DNA of 64,000 nucleotides from Clostridia bacterium (GCA_017545865.1 JAFWXO010000009.1:1-64000); one strand, 5' to 3'. Counted from the first letter of the stretch, positions 8,139 to 17,986 are shown. Made by a program: numbers and translations. Notes: generated from the letters alone by a model not told the origin.

Positions 8139-8720
8139 TTAAATTATTCCAGTTATAAAAATTTCAAGCCCGATTGCTATTAAAATTATACCGCCAAGTA
8201 GACTTGCCTTTCCAGAAAGTTTAGTGCCGAAAGTTTTACCAACGTAAACTCCGATAAAACAGAGTAAAAACGTGATAATCGCTATGATAGAAACGCTAAT
8301 TAACGCTAAGCCGATATTGTAACTTGCGATAGTAAACCCAACGGATAGCGCATCGATAGAAGTTGCGACGCCTTGCACGAGCAAGTTTGCAAAACTAACT
8401 CCACCACACTTACACGCCTCCCCGCCGTTACATTTAGCGCCGTCAATTATCATTTTTATTCCGATAAAGGAAAGTAATGCAAGCGCAATCCACGGTATAG
8501 CCTTTTCAAAAGCCGTAAAATAGACTAAAAGCGTATGTACCAAGAGCCAACCGATAAGTGGCATAACGCCTTGAAAAACGGCGAATATGCCCGCAATAGT
8601 TAGTGCCTTAGACCTTTTCATACAAGGCTCGTTTAAACCGTTTGCAAGCGAAACGGAGAACGCGTCAACCGCGAGCCCAACACCAAGCCCTGCGCTTAAT
8701 AGAAAAAAGCCGAAACTCAT
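8139..8720 (-). CDS. mntP: Manganese efflux pump MntP
   Basis: 193-residue membrane protein with six predicted helices. It exports Mn2+ and protects against manganese excess. The helix-borne acidic motif GLAVDAFSVSLANGL near the N-terminus and its repeat SIDALSVGF in the second half mark the MntP (formerly DUF204) family and reflect an internal duplication. A GGEACKCGG Cys loop lies between the halves. The gene begins two bases after the thioredoxin stop and is the last gene of the long yifB-to-mntP run. No mntP riboswitch (yybP-ykoY) is visible upstream, as expected inside an operon. Confidence 0.93.
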   Translation of the reverse strand: MSFGFFLLSAGLGVGLAVDAFSVSLANGLNEPCMKRSKALTIAGIFAVFQGVMPLIGWLLVHTLLVYFTAFEKAIPWIALALLSFIGIKMIIDGAKCNGGEACKCGGVSFANLLVQGVATSIDALSVGFTIASYNIGLALISVSIIAIITFLLCFIGVYVGKTFGTKLSGKASLLGGIILIAIGLEIFITGII

Positions 8721-8722
8721 AA

Positions 8723-9049
8723 TTATAAATGCTTGATAATAGTTGCGCTAAGTTGTTCTTTGGAAGTTAAACCTATCATTTTTTCAACGACTTGTCCATC
8801 CTTGAAAAGATAAAGGGCGGGAATCGAGTTAATTCCGTAAGAAATAGCAAGTTTTTCACACTCGTCAACGTTAACTTTAGCAACTTTAATCTTACCGTCT
8901 AAATCGTTTGCAAGTTCGGATAAGATAGGCGCTTGCATTCTGCAAGGACTGCACCATACCGCATAGAAATCAACTAAAACCGGCTTATTGCTTTTTAATA
9001 CCACTTCATTAAAATCTAAATCGTTAACAACTAAAATTTTATCGTTCAT
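8723..9049 (-). CDS. trxA: Thioredoxin
   Basis: 108-residue single-domain thioredoxin, cytosolic disulfide reductant. The active site is WCSPC at residues 32-36, preceded by DFYA; the usual residue after the first Cys is Gly, here Ser, a known variant that can shift redox potential. The cis-proline segment SIPALYLFKDG (about residues 74-84) is present. TAAAGGAGTTATT precedes the ATG. Located between hisS and mntP in the same direction. Which of several possible thioredoxins of this organism it is cannot be known, so the symbol is generic. Confidence 0.9.
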   Translation of the reverse strand: MNDKILVVNDLDFNEVVLKSNKPVLVDFYAVWCSPCRMQAPILSELANDLDGKIKVAKVNVDECEKLAISYGINSIPALYLFKDGQVVEKMIGLTSKEQLSATIIKHL

Positions 9050-9088
9050 AATAACTCCTTTATTTTATCGTTTGCAGTTATTTTAAAA

Positions 9089-10336
9089 TTATGCTTTGAA
9101 GTAATCTAATATAGCGCCAAGTTTGCAAACGGCTTCGCTACCGTCAGCCATCTTTTTGATTTTACACTCACCGCTATCAATTTCGTTATCGCCAAGCGCA
9201 ATAACGTATTCCGCCTTGATTTTATCGGCGTATTTAAACTGCGCTTTAAAACTTCTACCGATATGGTCGGTTTCCGCGCTAATGCCGTTGCGCCTTAATT
9301 CGTAACAAAGTTCAAACGCCTTAGCGTTAGCCTTATCGCCCATAGACGCAAAGAACACTTTCACGGTTTCGTTGTCGGGAATTTCAACCCCTTCGGCTTC
9401 CATAAGCATTAAAACTCTTTCAAGCCCCATACCAAAACCTATACCGGGAACGGAACTACCGCCTATTTGCTCAACTAAGTTATCGTATCTTCCGCCACCG
9501 CAAACCGTGCCTTGCGAACCGAGAGCCGTGGTAACGAACTCAAACACCGTTTTAGTGTAATAGTCAAGCCCACGAACTATTCTTGGGTTAACGGTATAGG
9601 AAAGACCAACTAAGTCTAAACGGCTTTTAAGCCCGTCAAAGTGAGTTTGGCACTCATCGCAAAGATAATCGGTGATCTTCGGTGCGTTTTCGTTAATCTT
9701 TTTGCACCCTTCTTCTTTACAGTCGATTATTCTAAGCGGATTTTTATTATATCTTTCACGGCAAGTTGGGCACATTTGGTCAATTTTATCTTTATAGAAC
9801 TCTTTTAACGCTTCGTTATAAGCCTTTCTACACTCTTTACAACCCATACTGTTGATATTGAGCGCAACGCTTAAACCAAGTTTTGTTAAAACGGTATAAG
9901 CGGTTAAAATAACTTCCGCATCAATATCAGGGCCTTTTGCGCCGTAAAACTCAACGCCGAACTGGTGGTGTTCTCTAAGTCTACCCGCCTGTGGGCGCTC
10001 GTAACGGAACACGGGGGTAATATAATACATTTTAAGTGGCATTGCTTGGCTTATAAGCCCGTTTTCAATAAACGCTCTCGCAACGCCTGCCGTTCCTTCA
10101 GGCTTTAACGTTATACTTCTTTTACCTTTATCTTCAAAGGTATACATTTCTTTATTTACAATATCCGTCGTATCACCAACGCCACGTAAGAAAAGTTCAG
10201 TATGCTCGAAAGTTGGCGTTCTTATTTCCTTAACGCCGAAAATCTTTGCAGTTTCTCTCACAACGTTTTCAACGTAGTGCCACTTGTGGCTTTCCGCGGG
10301 CAAAACGTCTTTAGTTCCCTTGGGTATATTTACCAT
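9089..10336 (-). CDS. hisS: Histidine--tRNA ligase
   Basis: Class II aminoacyl-tRNA synthetase, 415 residues, charges tRNA-His. Visible landmarks: motif 1 region IPKGTKDVLP at the N-terminus, motif 2 FRYERPQAGRLREHHQFGVE, the histidine-A signature LVGLSYTVNPRIVRGLDYY, and the anticodon-binding domain at the C-terminus. A Cys-rich insertion (CKECRK, CPTCRERY, CKEEGCKK, LCDECQ; about residues 165-225) is a probable zinc site found in a subset of HisRS. AAGGAGAAATT precedes the ATG, nine bases after hslU. No T-box is seen upstream, consistent with being internal to an operon. Confidence 0.97.
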   Translation of the reverse strand: MVNIPKGTKDVLPAESHKWHYVENVVRETAKIFGVKEIRTPTFEHTELFLRGVGDTTDIVNKEMYTFEDKGKRSITLKPEGTAGVARAFIENGLISQAMPLKMYYITPVFRYERPQAGRLREHHQFGVEFYGAKGPDIDAEVILTAYTVLTKLGLSVALNINSMGCKECRKAYNEALKEFYKDKIDQMCPTCRERYNKNPLRIIDCKEEGCKKINENAPKITDYLCDECQTHFDGLKSRLDLVGLSYTVNPRIVRGLDYYTKTVFEFVTTALGSQGTVCGGGRYDNLVEQIGGSSVPGIGFGMGLERVLMLMEAEGVEIPDNETVKVFFASMGDKANAKAFELCYELRRNGISAETDHIGRSFKAQFKYADKIKAEYVIALGDNEIDSGECKIKKMADGSEAVCKLGAILDYFKA

Positions 10337-10345
10337 AATTTCTCC

Positions 10346-11656
10346 TTAAAGAATATATTTTCTAAGATTGCGGTTGTTTTCTTCGGTTGCAAAATGTTCT
10401 TTAACGTAGTTTTTATCAACTACTACCGTGGTAAGCGGTATGTTTGCGCCAGCGTTGAAAGAAATATCTTCCAAAAGGTTTTCCATAACCGTGTGAAGTC
10501 TTCTTGCGCCTATATCTTCGCTACTTGCGTTCATTTCTTGAGCGATAAAGGCAATTTCTTCAATCGCGTCAGGCGTGAACTTAAGGTCGATATTATCAAC
10601 TAAAAGCAAAGTTTTATATTGCAAAGTAATAGCGTTTTGGGGCATTGTTAAAATGTTTACGAAATCTTCCTTCGTTAAACTCTTAAGGTCAACTCTAATT
10701 GGGAATCTACCTTGAAGTTCGGGAATTAAATCGTTAACTTTTGAGATGTGGAAAGCGCCAGCTGCGATAAATAAAACGTAATCGGTTTTAACGGGCCCGT
10801 ATTTAGTCATAACGGTTGAACCTTCAACTATCGGTAAAATATCGCGTTGAACGCCCTCTCTTGAAACGTCAACCCCGCCTTGTTTTGACTTAGCGGCAAT
10901 TTTATCAATTTCATCAATGAAGATAATTCCTTCTTGTTCGGCGCGCCTTACCGCTTCTGCGTTAACAGCGTCAAGATCGATAAGTTTATCGCTTTCTTCG
11001 TTGATGATATAGTTAATCGCTTCTTTAACGGTGATTTTTCTCTTTTTAGTGCGCTTGGGCATAAGATCGCCAAAAATCGAGCCTAAGTTGATTTCCGCTC
11101 CACCGCCAGCCAAAATTTCCATATTCTTTGGCGCATCGGCAACGTTCATTTCAATATGAAGGTCGTTAAATCTTCCTTCTCTAAGGTCGTTTAAGAGTTC
11201 TTGGCGGAAAAGTTCATCGGGTTTTTCGCCCTTTTCACTCTTTTTAAGGTCGTATAAAATATCAACCACTTTTCTTTCGGCGGTTGCGGTTGCCTTGGAA
11301 GAAACGATTTTCATTTGTTCTTCTTTAACGAGGCGAACGCTACACTCAACCAAATCTCTTATCATGGACTCAACGTCACGCCCAACGTAACCAACTTCGG
11401 TATACTTGGTTGCTTCAACTTTAATAAAAGGAGCGCCAACGAGTTTTGCAAGTCTTCTTGCAATTTCAGTTTTACCAACGCCGGTTGGTCCTTTCATAAT
11501 AATATTTTTAGGCGTGATTTCATCTCTAAGTTCGGGCGAAAGTTTGCTTCTTCTATAACGGTTGCGAAGGGCTATTGCCACCGCTTTTTTCGCTTCTGAC
11601 TGCCCTATAACGTATTTATCAAGTTCTTGAACGATTTCTCTCGGTGTTAAATTCAT
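10346..11656 (-). CDS. hslU: ATP-dependent protease ATPase subunit HslU
   Basis: AAA+ unfoldase of the HslUV (ClpYQ) protease, 436 residues. Walker A GPTGVGKT at residues 56-63; Walker B within IIFIDEIDK; sensor-2 region GARRLHTVMENLL near the C-terminus; the C-terminal LRKYIL tail resembles the one that docks into HslV. The N-terminal LTPREIVQELDKYVIGQ is highly typical. It follows hslV by nine bases with AAGGAG before its ATG, so the two subunits are made together. Confidence 0.97.
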   Translation of the reverse strand: MNLTPREIVQELDKYVIGQSEAKKAVAIALRNRYRRSKLSPELRDEITPKNIIMKGPTGVGKTEIARRLAKLVGAPFIKVEATKYTEVGYVGRDVESMIRDLVECSVRLVKEEQMKIVSSKATATAERKVVDILYDLKKSEKGEKPDELFRQELLNDLREGRFNDLHIEMNVADAPKNMEILAGGGAEINLGSIFGDLMPKRTKKRKITVKEAINYIINEESDKLIDLDAVNAEAVRRAEQEGIIFIDEIDKIAAKSKQGGVDVSREGVQRDILPIVEGSTVMTKYGPVKTDYVLFIAAGAFHISKVNDLIPELQGRFPIRVDLKSLTKEDFVNILTMPQNAITLQYKTLLLVDNIDLKFTPDAIEEIAFIAQEMNASSEDIGARRLHTVMENLLEDISFNAGANIPLTTVVVDKNYVKEHFATEENNRNLRKYIL

Positions 11657-11665
11657 AACTTCTCC

Positions 11666-12205
11666 TTAAATCTTCTCTACGGTTATATTATCGTTAGTGA
11701 ACACGCAAATCTTGCTTGCGATTTTAAGCGCCTTTTCAGCGATAACTTCGGCGGAATAATCGGTTTCTTCAATCATAGCCTTGCCTGCGGCTAAAGCGTA
11801 ATTACCACCGCTACCGATAGCGCAAACGCCACCGTCGGGCTCGATAACTTCACCGCCACCCGAAACGATATATAAATTCTCCTTATCGGCGCAAATCATC
11901 ATCGCTTCAAGTTTTCTTGCTACTTTATCTTCTCTCCAAAGTTCCGCTAAAGAAACCACGCTACGGAGAAGATTTCCAGAATACTTGTTGAGCATTTCTT
12001 CAAACCTTTCGGTTAAGGTGAAAGCGTCGGAAACTGAACCTGCAAAGCCAACGATAACGTTGTCGTTATAGATTCTTCTAACTTTTACTGCATTATTTTT
12101 AAAAACTACCGATTCGCCGAACGTTACTTGTCCGTCCCCCGCGATTGCGGTTACGCCGTTTCTTTTAACGGCGCAAATGGTAGTTCCGCGAAATTCTATA
12201 CTCAT
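11666..12205 (-). CDS. hslV: ATP-dependent protease subunit HslV
   Basis: Proteasome-like peptidase of HslUV, 179 residues. The catalytic N-terminal threonine is expected to be Thr8, exposed after removal of a seven-residue propeptide MSIEFRG. The mature N-terminus TTICAVKRNG, then IAGDGQVTFG, and the internal GSGGNYALAAGKAM are family signatures. Its ATG overlaps the topA stop (ATGA). Mature enzyme uses Thr as in E. coli, unlike the Bacillus CodW form, which uses serine. Confidence 0.97.
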   Translation of the reverse strand: MSIEFRGTTICAVKRNGVTAIAGDGQVTFGESVVFKNNAVKVRRIYNDNVIVGFAGSVSDAFTLTERFEEMLNKYSGNLLRSVVSLAELWREDKVARKLEAMMICADKENLYIVSGGGEVIEPDGGVCAIGSGGNYALAAGKAMIEETDYSAEVIAEKALKIASKICVFTNDNITVEKI

Positions 12206-14469
12206 TTCTTTTTTACCTCGTAATTACAATTTTTGTCTGAACAAACGGTCTTGTTGTCCTTTTCGATTAAATGCTTACCGCAAGTTGGGCAAAGTTCGCC
12301 GGTCGGCACGTCCCAACTGATGAAGTTGCATTGCGGGTAACCCGAACAACCGTAATATACCTTACCTTTCTTGCTCACCATTTTTTGAGCGGGTTTATGG
12401 CAAACGGGGCAAACGCCAACGAATTCGCCTAAACTCTTGGTATTTGAACATTTAGTACATTTCAAATACTTGCCAAACTTACCGTTCTTGTTGAGCATAA
12501 CTGCTCCACACTTAGAACACTTTTCATCGGAAAGGGTATCCCCTTCTTGCATTTTGGTGTTGCACTCGGTATTTGGGCAAGCAAGGTATTTACCGTAACG
12601 CCCGTCTTTCAAAATCATTTTTTGACCGCAGTTTGGACATACATTTTCAGAAACCTTATCATCGGGGTTTTTGGTCTTTTTACACTTTAAACAGTATAAA
12701 AACTCGCCAAACCTACCCTTTTTCTTAACCATCATACTACCGCACGAATCACAGGGAATATCGGTAGGCTCACTATTGTCGCTCGAGGCGATTTTAAGTT
12801 CGGATATAAACGGGTTATAAAAATCGGAAACGACTTGATGCCAGTCTTCATTACCTTCGGCAATCTCGTCAAGCTTATCTTCCATCTTGGCGGTAAAGCC
12901 GATATCCATAACGTCAGAAAAATACTTGCTTAATAAATCAGTTGCGTCAAAAGCGATTTGAGTGGGAATTAAATATTTACCCTTTCTTGAAATATATTTG
13001 CGCTTTGTGAGCATGCCTATAATAGTTGCGTAAGTTGAAGGTCTACCGATACCGTTTTCTTCAATCGCCTTAACGAGCGATGAGTCGGTATATCTCGTTG
13101 GGGGCTTGGTAAACTTTTGTTCGCTACCAAGTTTTAAAAGAGTTAACGCTTCCCCTTCAACTAAATCGGGTAAAATCTTATTCTCAGCAACGTCTTCACT
13201 CTTAACTTCAGTATCGTAATCGTAAACTGCCGTGTAACCTTTAAACTTAACGCTCTTACCGCTTGCTTTAAAGCCGTATTCTCCGCTAACGGCGGAAATT
13301 TGCATAGCGTTATATTCAGCGCTCGTCATTTGCGATGCTAAATACCTTTCGTAAATGAGTTTGTAAAGGTTATAGTGGTTTTTATCAAGAACGCCTTGGA
13401 CTTTTTCAGGCGTGATAGAAATATCTATGGGGCGAATTGCTTCGTGCGCGTCTTGAGAGTTTTTCTTTGCGGAATAAATATTAGGTTTAGAAGGAACGTA
13501 TTCCTTACCGTAATTTTTCTCAATAAACTCTAAGCACTCTTGTTGCGCGTCAACCGAAACACGAGTTGAGTCCGTTCTGATATAGGTTACGAGCGCTAAA
13601 TGACCGCGATCGGTTTCCAAACCTTCGTAAAGGTGTTGAGCAAGTTGCATAACTTGGGGCGCTGATAAACCTAACTTGTGCGACGCATCTTGTTGCATAG
13701 TAGACGTTGTGAACGGCGGTAACGGGCGAGATTTTTGCACGCCTTTTTTAACCGAAGAAACAACGAAGGGACTATTTGTGCAAACGGAATTAACGATATC
13801 CGCTTCTTCCTTGTTGGACGGGCGGAATTTTTTGCCGTTTTTATCGGATAAGAGCATTTTAAACTTAACCGAGCCGTTTTCGGGTTTTAATTGAGCGGTA
13901 ACAGTCCAGTATTCCTTAGGCTCAAAGTTTAAAATCTTGCGTTCAAGTTCAACTGCAAGTTTAACTGCAACCGATTGAACTCTACCAGCCGACTCCCCGT
14001 CTTTAACTCTCGTTCTAACGAGCGGAGAAAGTTTATAACCTACGATACGGTCAAGAATTCTTCTTGCTTGCTGAGAGTTAACTAAGTTATAGTCAATTCT
14101 ACAAGGCGCTTGCAACGCCGATTTAACCGCCTTTTCACTTATTTCGTTAAACTTAATGCGGTGAGTTTTGCCTTTAATGCCCAAAACTTCGTATAAATGC
14201 CAAGCAATCGCTTCGCCTTCACGGTCCGGGTCGGTTGCGAGATAAACAAGTTCCGCTTTAGAAGACGCTTCTTTGAGTTCTTTAACGAGTTTTTCTTGCT
14301 TTGGCTCGATAACGTAAGTAGGCTCGAAGTTGTTGTCAACGTCAACGGCGAATCTCTTTTCGGGAAGTCCCCTAACGTGACCGCCACTGCCCATTACTTT
14401 AAATTTTCCACCTAAAAATCTTTCAATAGTTTTTGCTTTTTTTGGTGATTCTACGATGATTAGTTGCAT
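12202..14469 (-). CDS. topA: DNA topoisomerase I
   Basis: Type IA topoisomerase that relaxes negative supercoils, 755 residues. N-terminal Toprim domain (IVESPKKAKTI; DPDREGEA at 80-87), catalytic tyrosine Tyr296 within TYIRTDSTR, and four C-terminal zinc-binding Cys4 repeats (about residues 570-750; CDSCGSMM, CPNCGQKM, CSKCGAVM, CPVCHKPA and a last CPTCGKHL). Five CxxC-type pairs are visible, a normal to slightly rich count for Firmicutes. Follows dprA by 12 bases; overlaps hslV by four. The dprA-topA-hslVU order is common in Firmicutes, though codY is absent here. Confidence 0.97.
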   Translation of the reverse strand: MQLIIVESPKKAKTIERFLGGKFKVMGSGGHVRGLPEKRFAVDVDNNFEPTYVIEPKQEKLVKELKEASSKAELVYLATDPDREGEAIAWHLYEVLGIKGKTHRIKFNEISEKAVKSALQAPCRIDYNLVNSQQARRILDRIVGYKLSPLVRTRVKDGESAGRVQSVAVKLAVELERKILNFEPKEYWTVTAQLKPENGSVKFKMLLSDKNGKKFRPSNKEEADIVNSVCTNSPFVVSSVKKGVQKSRPLPPFTTSTMQQDASHKLGLSAPQVMQLAQHLYEGLETDRGHLALVTYIRTDSTRVSVDAQQECLEFIEKNYGKEYVPSKPNIYSAKKNSQDAHEAIRPIDISITPEKVQGVLDKNHYNLYKLIYERYLASQMTSAEYNAMQISAVSGEYGFKASGKSVKFKGYTAVYDYDTEVKSEDVAENKILPDLVEGEALTLLKLGSEQKFTKPPTRYTDSSLVKAIEENGIGRPSTYATIIGMLTKRKYISRKGKYLIPTQIAFDATDLLSKYFSDVMDIGFTAKMEDKLDEIAEGNEDWHQVVSDFYNPFISELKIASSDNSEPTDIPCDSCGSMMVKKKGRFGEFLYCLKCKKTKNPDDKVSENVCPNCGQKMILKDGRYGKYLACPNTECNTKMQEGDTLSDEKCSKCGAVMLNKNGKFGKYLKCTKCSNTKSLGEFVGVCPVCHKPAQKMVSKKGKVYYGCSGYPQCNFISWDVPTGELCPTCGKHLIEKDNKTVCSDKNCNYEVKKK

Positions 14470-14481
14470 AAATCTCCTGAA

Positions 14482-15558
14482 TTATTTTACGGCGGAATAT
14501 TCTCCCGATCCGTTTTTCACGATAACGTTTTTTATTTCAAGCGAAGTGAGTGTTGGGATAAGTTCGTAAATTTTAAGCCCAGTCTCCGCCAAAATATCGT
14601 CAACTGTTATTTTGCCCGATTTTATAACGGATAAAACAACCGTTTCCGATTGAGAAAGCAAAATTTTATCTTTACTTTCAAGTTCATAACCTAATGCGGT
14701 TGCTATATCTAAAACTTCGGTTACGATAAAGCCACCGTCTTTTATTATTTGATTGCAAAGTTCCCCACTCGTTACGCCTATATTATACGGGAAAGCGAAA
14801 ACTTCCTTTCCGTAGTCAAGCGCGTAATTAACGGTATAACGAGTTCCGCTTTTTAAATTACCGCTAACAACGAGCGTTCCTGAAGATAAACAAGCAATAA
14901 GCCTGTTTCTAAAGGGATAATAATACGGCATAGCCACCATTTTGGGCGGATATTCGCTAATTACTAAACCATTATCTATAACTTTTTTAATATAATCACG
15001 CGTGTATTCTCTAAAAAGATTATCTGCGCCACACGCTGAAACGCAAATAAGGTTACCGCTATCTAACGCGCCTTTTATCGCCGATAAATCTCCACCGCCA
15101 GCAACGCCCGTTACGATTGTAACACCGTTTTCGCTAAGCGTTTTTGAAAACTCTTCAGTGATTTTTAAAACTTGCGGTAAAGTTTTTCTCGATCCAACTA
15201 TCGAAAACTTTTTAGAATTTTTCAATAGTTCAACGTTGCCTTGGCAGTACAAACAGATAGGTCTATCTTCAATACACAAAAACTCTAAAGGATAGTCTTT
15301 TGAGCACTCTGGGATTGCGGTTACACCCTTTTTAGCGTAATCTTTAATAAGTTTATCAAAAGTTTTGTCCGAAAAATAGGACTTAAACTCTTTTTCGGAA
15401 ACGCCTTGTAAAACTTTTTCTAAATGAGAATAGAAAACACTTGCAAGGGTTGATAGTTCAGTAACACCTTCCGCTTGATCAACCGCCGAACGCTTATACT
15501 TATAGTCTATATCAAAGCACCCGTCAAGTATGACAAGCGCTTTAAAGAAACTGGTCAT
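14482..15558 (-). CDS. dprA: DNA-processing protein DprA
   Basis: Single-strand DNA-binding protein that loads RecA onto incoming DNA in natural transformation, 358 residues. The extended Rossmann fold carries FSIVGSRK (about residue 118), VTGVAGGGD, and SEYPP; a C-terminal winged-helix (DML1-like) domain follows. Overlaps the upstream yifB gene by four bases (ATGA), and topA follows by 12 bases. Together with yifB/comM it hints at competence genes, but no comE or pilus genes lie in this window, so ability to take up DNA is not shown. Confidence 0.94.
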   Translation of the reverse strand: MTSFFKALVILDGCFDIDYKYKRSAVDQAEGVTELSTLASVFYSHLEKVLQGVSEKEFKSYFSDKTFDKLIKDYAKKGVTAIPECSKDYPLEFLCIEDRPICLYCQGNVELLKNSKKFSIVGSRKTLPQVLKITEEFSKTLSENGVTIVTGVAGGGDLSAIKGALDSGNLICVSACGADNLFREYTRDYIKKVIDNGLVISEYPPKMVAMPYYYPFRNRLIACLSSGTLVVSGNLKSGTRYTVNYALDYGKEVFAFPYNIGVTSGELCNQIIKDGGFIVTEVLDIATALGYELESKDKILLSQSETVVLSVIKSGKITVDDILAETGLKIYELIPTLTSLEIKNVIVKNGSGEYSAVK

Positions 15559-17078
15559 AAATTAAGATTACTCCTATACCCAACCGCTTCTAACACGTGC
15601 GACGGTTTTATATTTTCACTAAGTTCAAGGTCGGCAATAGTTCTTGCAACTTTTATAATTCTACTTCTCGCTCTTGCGGAAAGGTTTAAAGAATTAAACG
15701 CCGATTTGATAATTTCTTCACACTCACGATCGAGTTGACAGTATTTTTTGATATGTTTTTCGCCCATTTCGGCGTTAAACTTAACCCCGTCAAGAGCGAA
15801 ACGCTCACGTTGAATTAAACGAGCCATATTTACGCGACGGCGAACTTCCGCGCTCGTTTCTTCCTTTTTATCGTCAACTAAATCGCTATACAAAACGCCG
15901 TCAACCGAAATTTGAAGGTCAATTCTATCAAGGAGCGGACCTGAGATTTTTGCGCGATAACGTTGAATTTGAGAAAGGGTGCATTTGCACTCGCCTGATT
16001 TTGAACCGTAATTACCGCAAGGACAGGGGTTCATACTCGCTACCAGCATAAAACTTGCGGGATATTCAACCGACGCTTTCACTCTCGATACCGTTATAAC
16101 CCTATCTTCAAGCGGTTGGCGCAAACTTTCAAGCAAACTCCTTGGATATTCGGGAAGTTCGTCAAGATACAAAACGCCGTTGTGCGCTAAACTTATAATA
16201 CCCGGGGCTGCGCTTTGCCCACCGCCGATAAGCGAAACGGCGGACGCGCTGTGGTGCGGAGTCATAAACGGGCGGGTGTTAACGATACCGTCTTCCCCTT
16301 TCAAAACGCCTGCAACGCTGTGAATTTTGGTAGTTTCAAGCGCCTCGTCAAAACTTAAATCGGGCATAATGGTTGGAACGCATTTTGCAAGCATAGTTTT
16401 GCCTGCGCCCGGTGGACCAACGAGCAATACGTTATGCCCGCCTGCAACCGCAACTTCAACCGCCCTTTTTGCAAAGGCTTGACCTTTAACGAAACTTAAA
16501 TCAACCCCGTAACTTTTTTCGCTTGATGAAATTTTATAATCGATAGTTTGAACGGGTGAAAAACTTTCTTTGTTAGAAAGCAAATCAAGCGCTTGTTTAA
16601 GCGAAGATAAAGCGTAAACTTCAACGCCTTCTATAAAAGAAGACTCTTTTTCGTTTCCGCTTGGAATTATAAACTTTTTATAACCTTGTTCTTTAGCGGA
16701 AATTAAAAGTGGCAACACGCCGTTAACAGCCCTTAAACTACCGTCTAAGGAAAGTTCGCCGATTAAAGCAAAATCGCTAACGTCACAAGGGAGTTCACTC
16801 GTTGACGCTTTTATTATGCCAACTGCTATGGGAAGATCTAAATATGCGCCTTGCTTTTTAATATCGGCAGGGGCAAGGTTAACCGTTATTTTATTGTTTG
16901 GGAATTTTACACCGCTGTTTTTGATTGCTGAGCGAACTCTTTCTTTGCTCTCTTTAACGGCGGTATCGGGAAGCCCAACTATATCAAAGGACGGCAAACC
17001 GTTTATAACGTCAACTTCAACGTCAACCAAAAAGCCTTGTAAACCGCAAAGCGCGTAACTTTTAACTTTTGATAGCAT
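15555..17078 (-). CDS. comM: YifB/ComM-family Mg-chelatase-like AAA+ ATPase
   Basis: 507 residues: N-terminal Lon-protease-like S5 fold, central AAA+ magnesium-chelatase domain with Walker A GPPGAGKT at 221-228, the signature ASMNPCPCGNYG, arginine finger region, and a C-terminal helical Mg_chelatase_C domain (NLSARARSRIIKVARTIADL). In Gram-negative bacteria ComM is a hexameric helicase that aids branch migration in transformation; in Firmicutes the role is less clear. GGGGGAC precedes the ATG. It heads the run yifB-dprA-topA-hslV-hslU-hisS-trx-mntP. Confidence 0.92.
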   Translation of the reverse strand: MLSKVKSYALCGLQGFLVDVEVDVINGLPSFDIVGLPDTAVKESKERVRSAIKNSGVKFPNNKITVNLAPADIKKQGAYLDLPIAVGIIKASTSELPCDVSDFALIGELSLDGSLRAVNGVLPLLISAKEQGYKKFIIPSGNEKESSFIEGVEVYALSSLKQALDLLSNKESFSPVQTIDYKISSSEKSYGVDLSFVKGQAFAKRAVEVAVAGGHNVLLVGPPGAGKTMLAKCVPTIMPDLSFDEALETTKIHSVAGVLKGEDGIVNTRPFMTPHHSASAVSLIGGGQSAAPGIISLAHNGVLYLDELPEYPRSLLESLRQPLEDRVITVSRVKASVEYPASFMLVASMNPCPCGNYGSKSGECKCTLSQIQRYRAKISGPLLDRIDLQISVDGVLYSDLVDDKKEETSAEVRRRVNMARLIQRERFALDGVKFNAEMGEKHIKKYCQLDRECEEIIKSAFNSLNLSARARSRIIKVARTIADLELSENIKPSHVLEAVGYRSNLNL

Positions 17079-17235
17079 AAACCGTCCCCCATTTTACAAT
17101 TTGATATTTATTGTATACTAAACTTGATAATTTGTAAACTATTTTTTTGATATTTTGCTATCTATATATTATATATAAGGATAAGCGAAAAAGGGGCTTT
17201 ATTTACTAAATATATTATATAAATATATTTATCTA

Positions 17236-17264
17236 TTGATAATTTTAAAATTAAATGTTAAAAT
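17236..17264 (+). promoter_or_regulatory. Promoter of ung, leaderless geometry
   Basis: -35 TTGATA (17236-17241), 17-bp spacer, -10 TAAAAT (17259-17264); the -10 ends six bases before the ung ATG at 17271. No ribosome binding site precedes the ATG. Confidence 0.65.
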
Positions 17265-17270
17265 ATTTTT

Positions 17271-17939
17271 ATGAAAAAATTTAACAATTCGTGGGACGAA
17301 CTATTATCCCCACTATTTTCAGACGAAAAATACTTAAATATACGAAACTTTTTAAAAACGGAGTATAGCGAAAGAACTATTTACCCCGACATGCACGACA
17401 TTTTTAATTGCTTTTCACTCACCGATTACGATAACGTTAAAGCCGTTATTTTAGGGCAAGACCCCTATCACGGTTACGGGCAAGCGCACGGGCTTTGTTT
17501 TTCGGTCAAAAAAGGCGTGAAACAACCACCGTCGCTCAAGAATATATTTACCGAGTTAAAAGCCGATTTAGGGGTAAATACGGGGCTTGACGGCGATCTT
17601 ACCGCTTGGGCAAAGCAAGGCGTGTTGTTACTTAACACCGTTTTGACCGTTAGAGAAGGAAACCCCAACTCTCATAAGGACTGTGGGTGGCAATGGTTTA
17701 CCGACGAAGTTATTAAAATTTTAAACGAAAGGGAAAAGCCTATCGTGTTTATTTTATGGGGTGGAAACGCTAGGTCTAAAAAGAAATTTATAGATACTAA
17801 AAAACACTTTATAATAGAGAGCGCGCACCCATCTCCCCTATCTTCGTGGCAAGGTTTTTTCGGCTCTAAGCCCTTTTCAAAAACTAACGAACTTTTAAAA
17901 AGTGTAAATATTCCACCGATTGACTGGAATTTAGAATAA
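17271..17939 (+). CDS. ung: Uracil-DNA glycosylase
   Basis: Family 1 enzyme that removes uracil from DNA to start base excision repair, 222 residues. Water-activating motif GQDPYHG at residues 62-68 with Asp64, the uracil-pocket LLLNTVLTV, and the DNA-intercalation loop HPSPLSS near residue 185 with the catalytic His are all visible. Full length for the family. Translation appears to start at the very 5' end of the mRNA (see promoter). Followed by two terminator hairpins in tandem. Confidence 0.97.
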   Translation: MKKFNNSWDELLSPLFSDEKYLNIRNFLKTEYSERTIYPDMHDIFNCFSLTDYDNVKAVILGQDPYHGYGQAHGLCFSVKKGVKQPPSLKNIFTELKADLGVNTGLDGDLTAWAKQGVLLLNTVLTVREGNPNSHKDCGWQWFTDEVIKILNEREKPIVFILWGGNARSKKKFIDTKKHFIIESAHPSPLSSWQGFFGSKPFSKTNELLKSVNIPPIDWNLE

Positions 17940-17944
17940 AATAA

Positions 17945-17973
17945 AAAATGCTTGCCCGTTTGGCAAGCATTTT
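17945..17973. terminator. Bidirectional terminator after ung
   Basis: Perfect 12-bp stem AAAATGCTTGCC / GGCAAGCATTTT with a five-base loop. T-rich on both strands, so it can end ung (plus) and the fibre operon (minus). Confidence 0.85.
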
Positions 17974-17986
17974 AATTTACATTAAG

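Noticed and set aside
8721..9088. Mn-sensing yybP-ykoY riboswitch for mntP
   Set aside because: mntP starts two bases after the thioredoxin gene; there is no room for a riboswitch.
14482..17078. Complete natural competence locus
   Set aside because: Only dprA and yifB/comM are present, and both also occur in non-competent bacteria.
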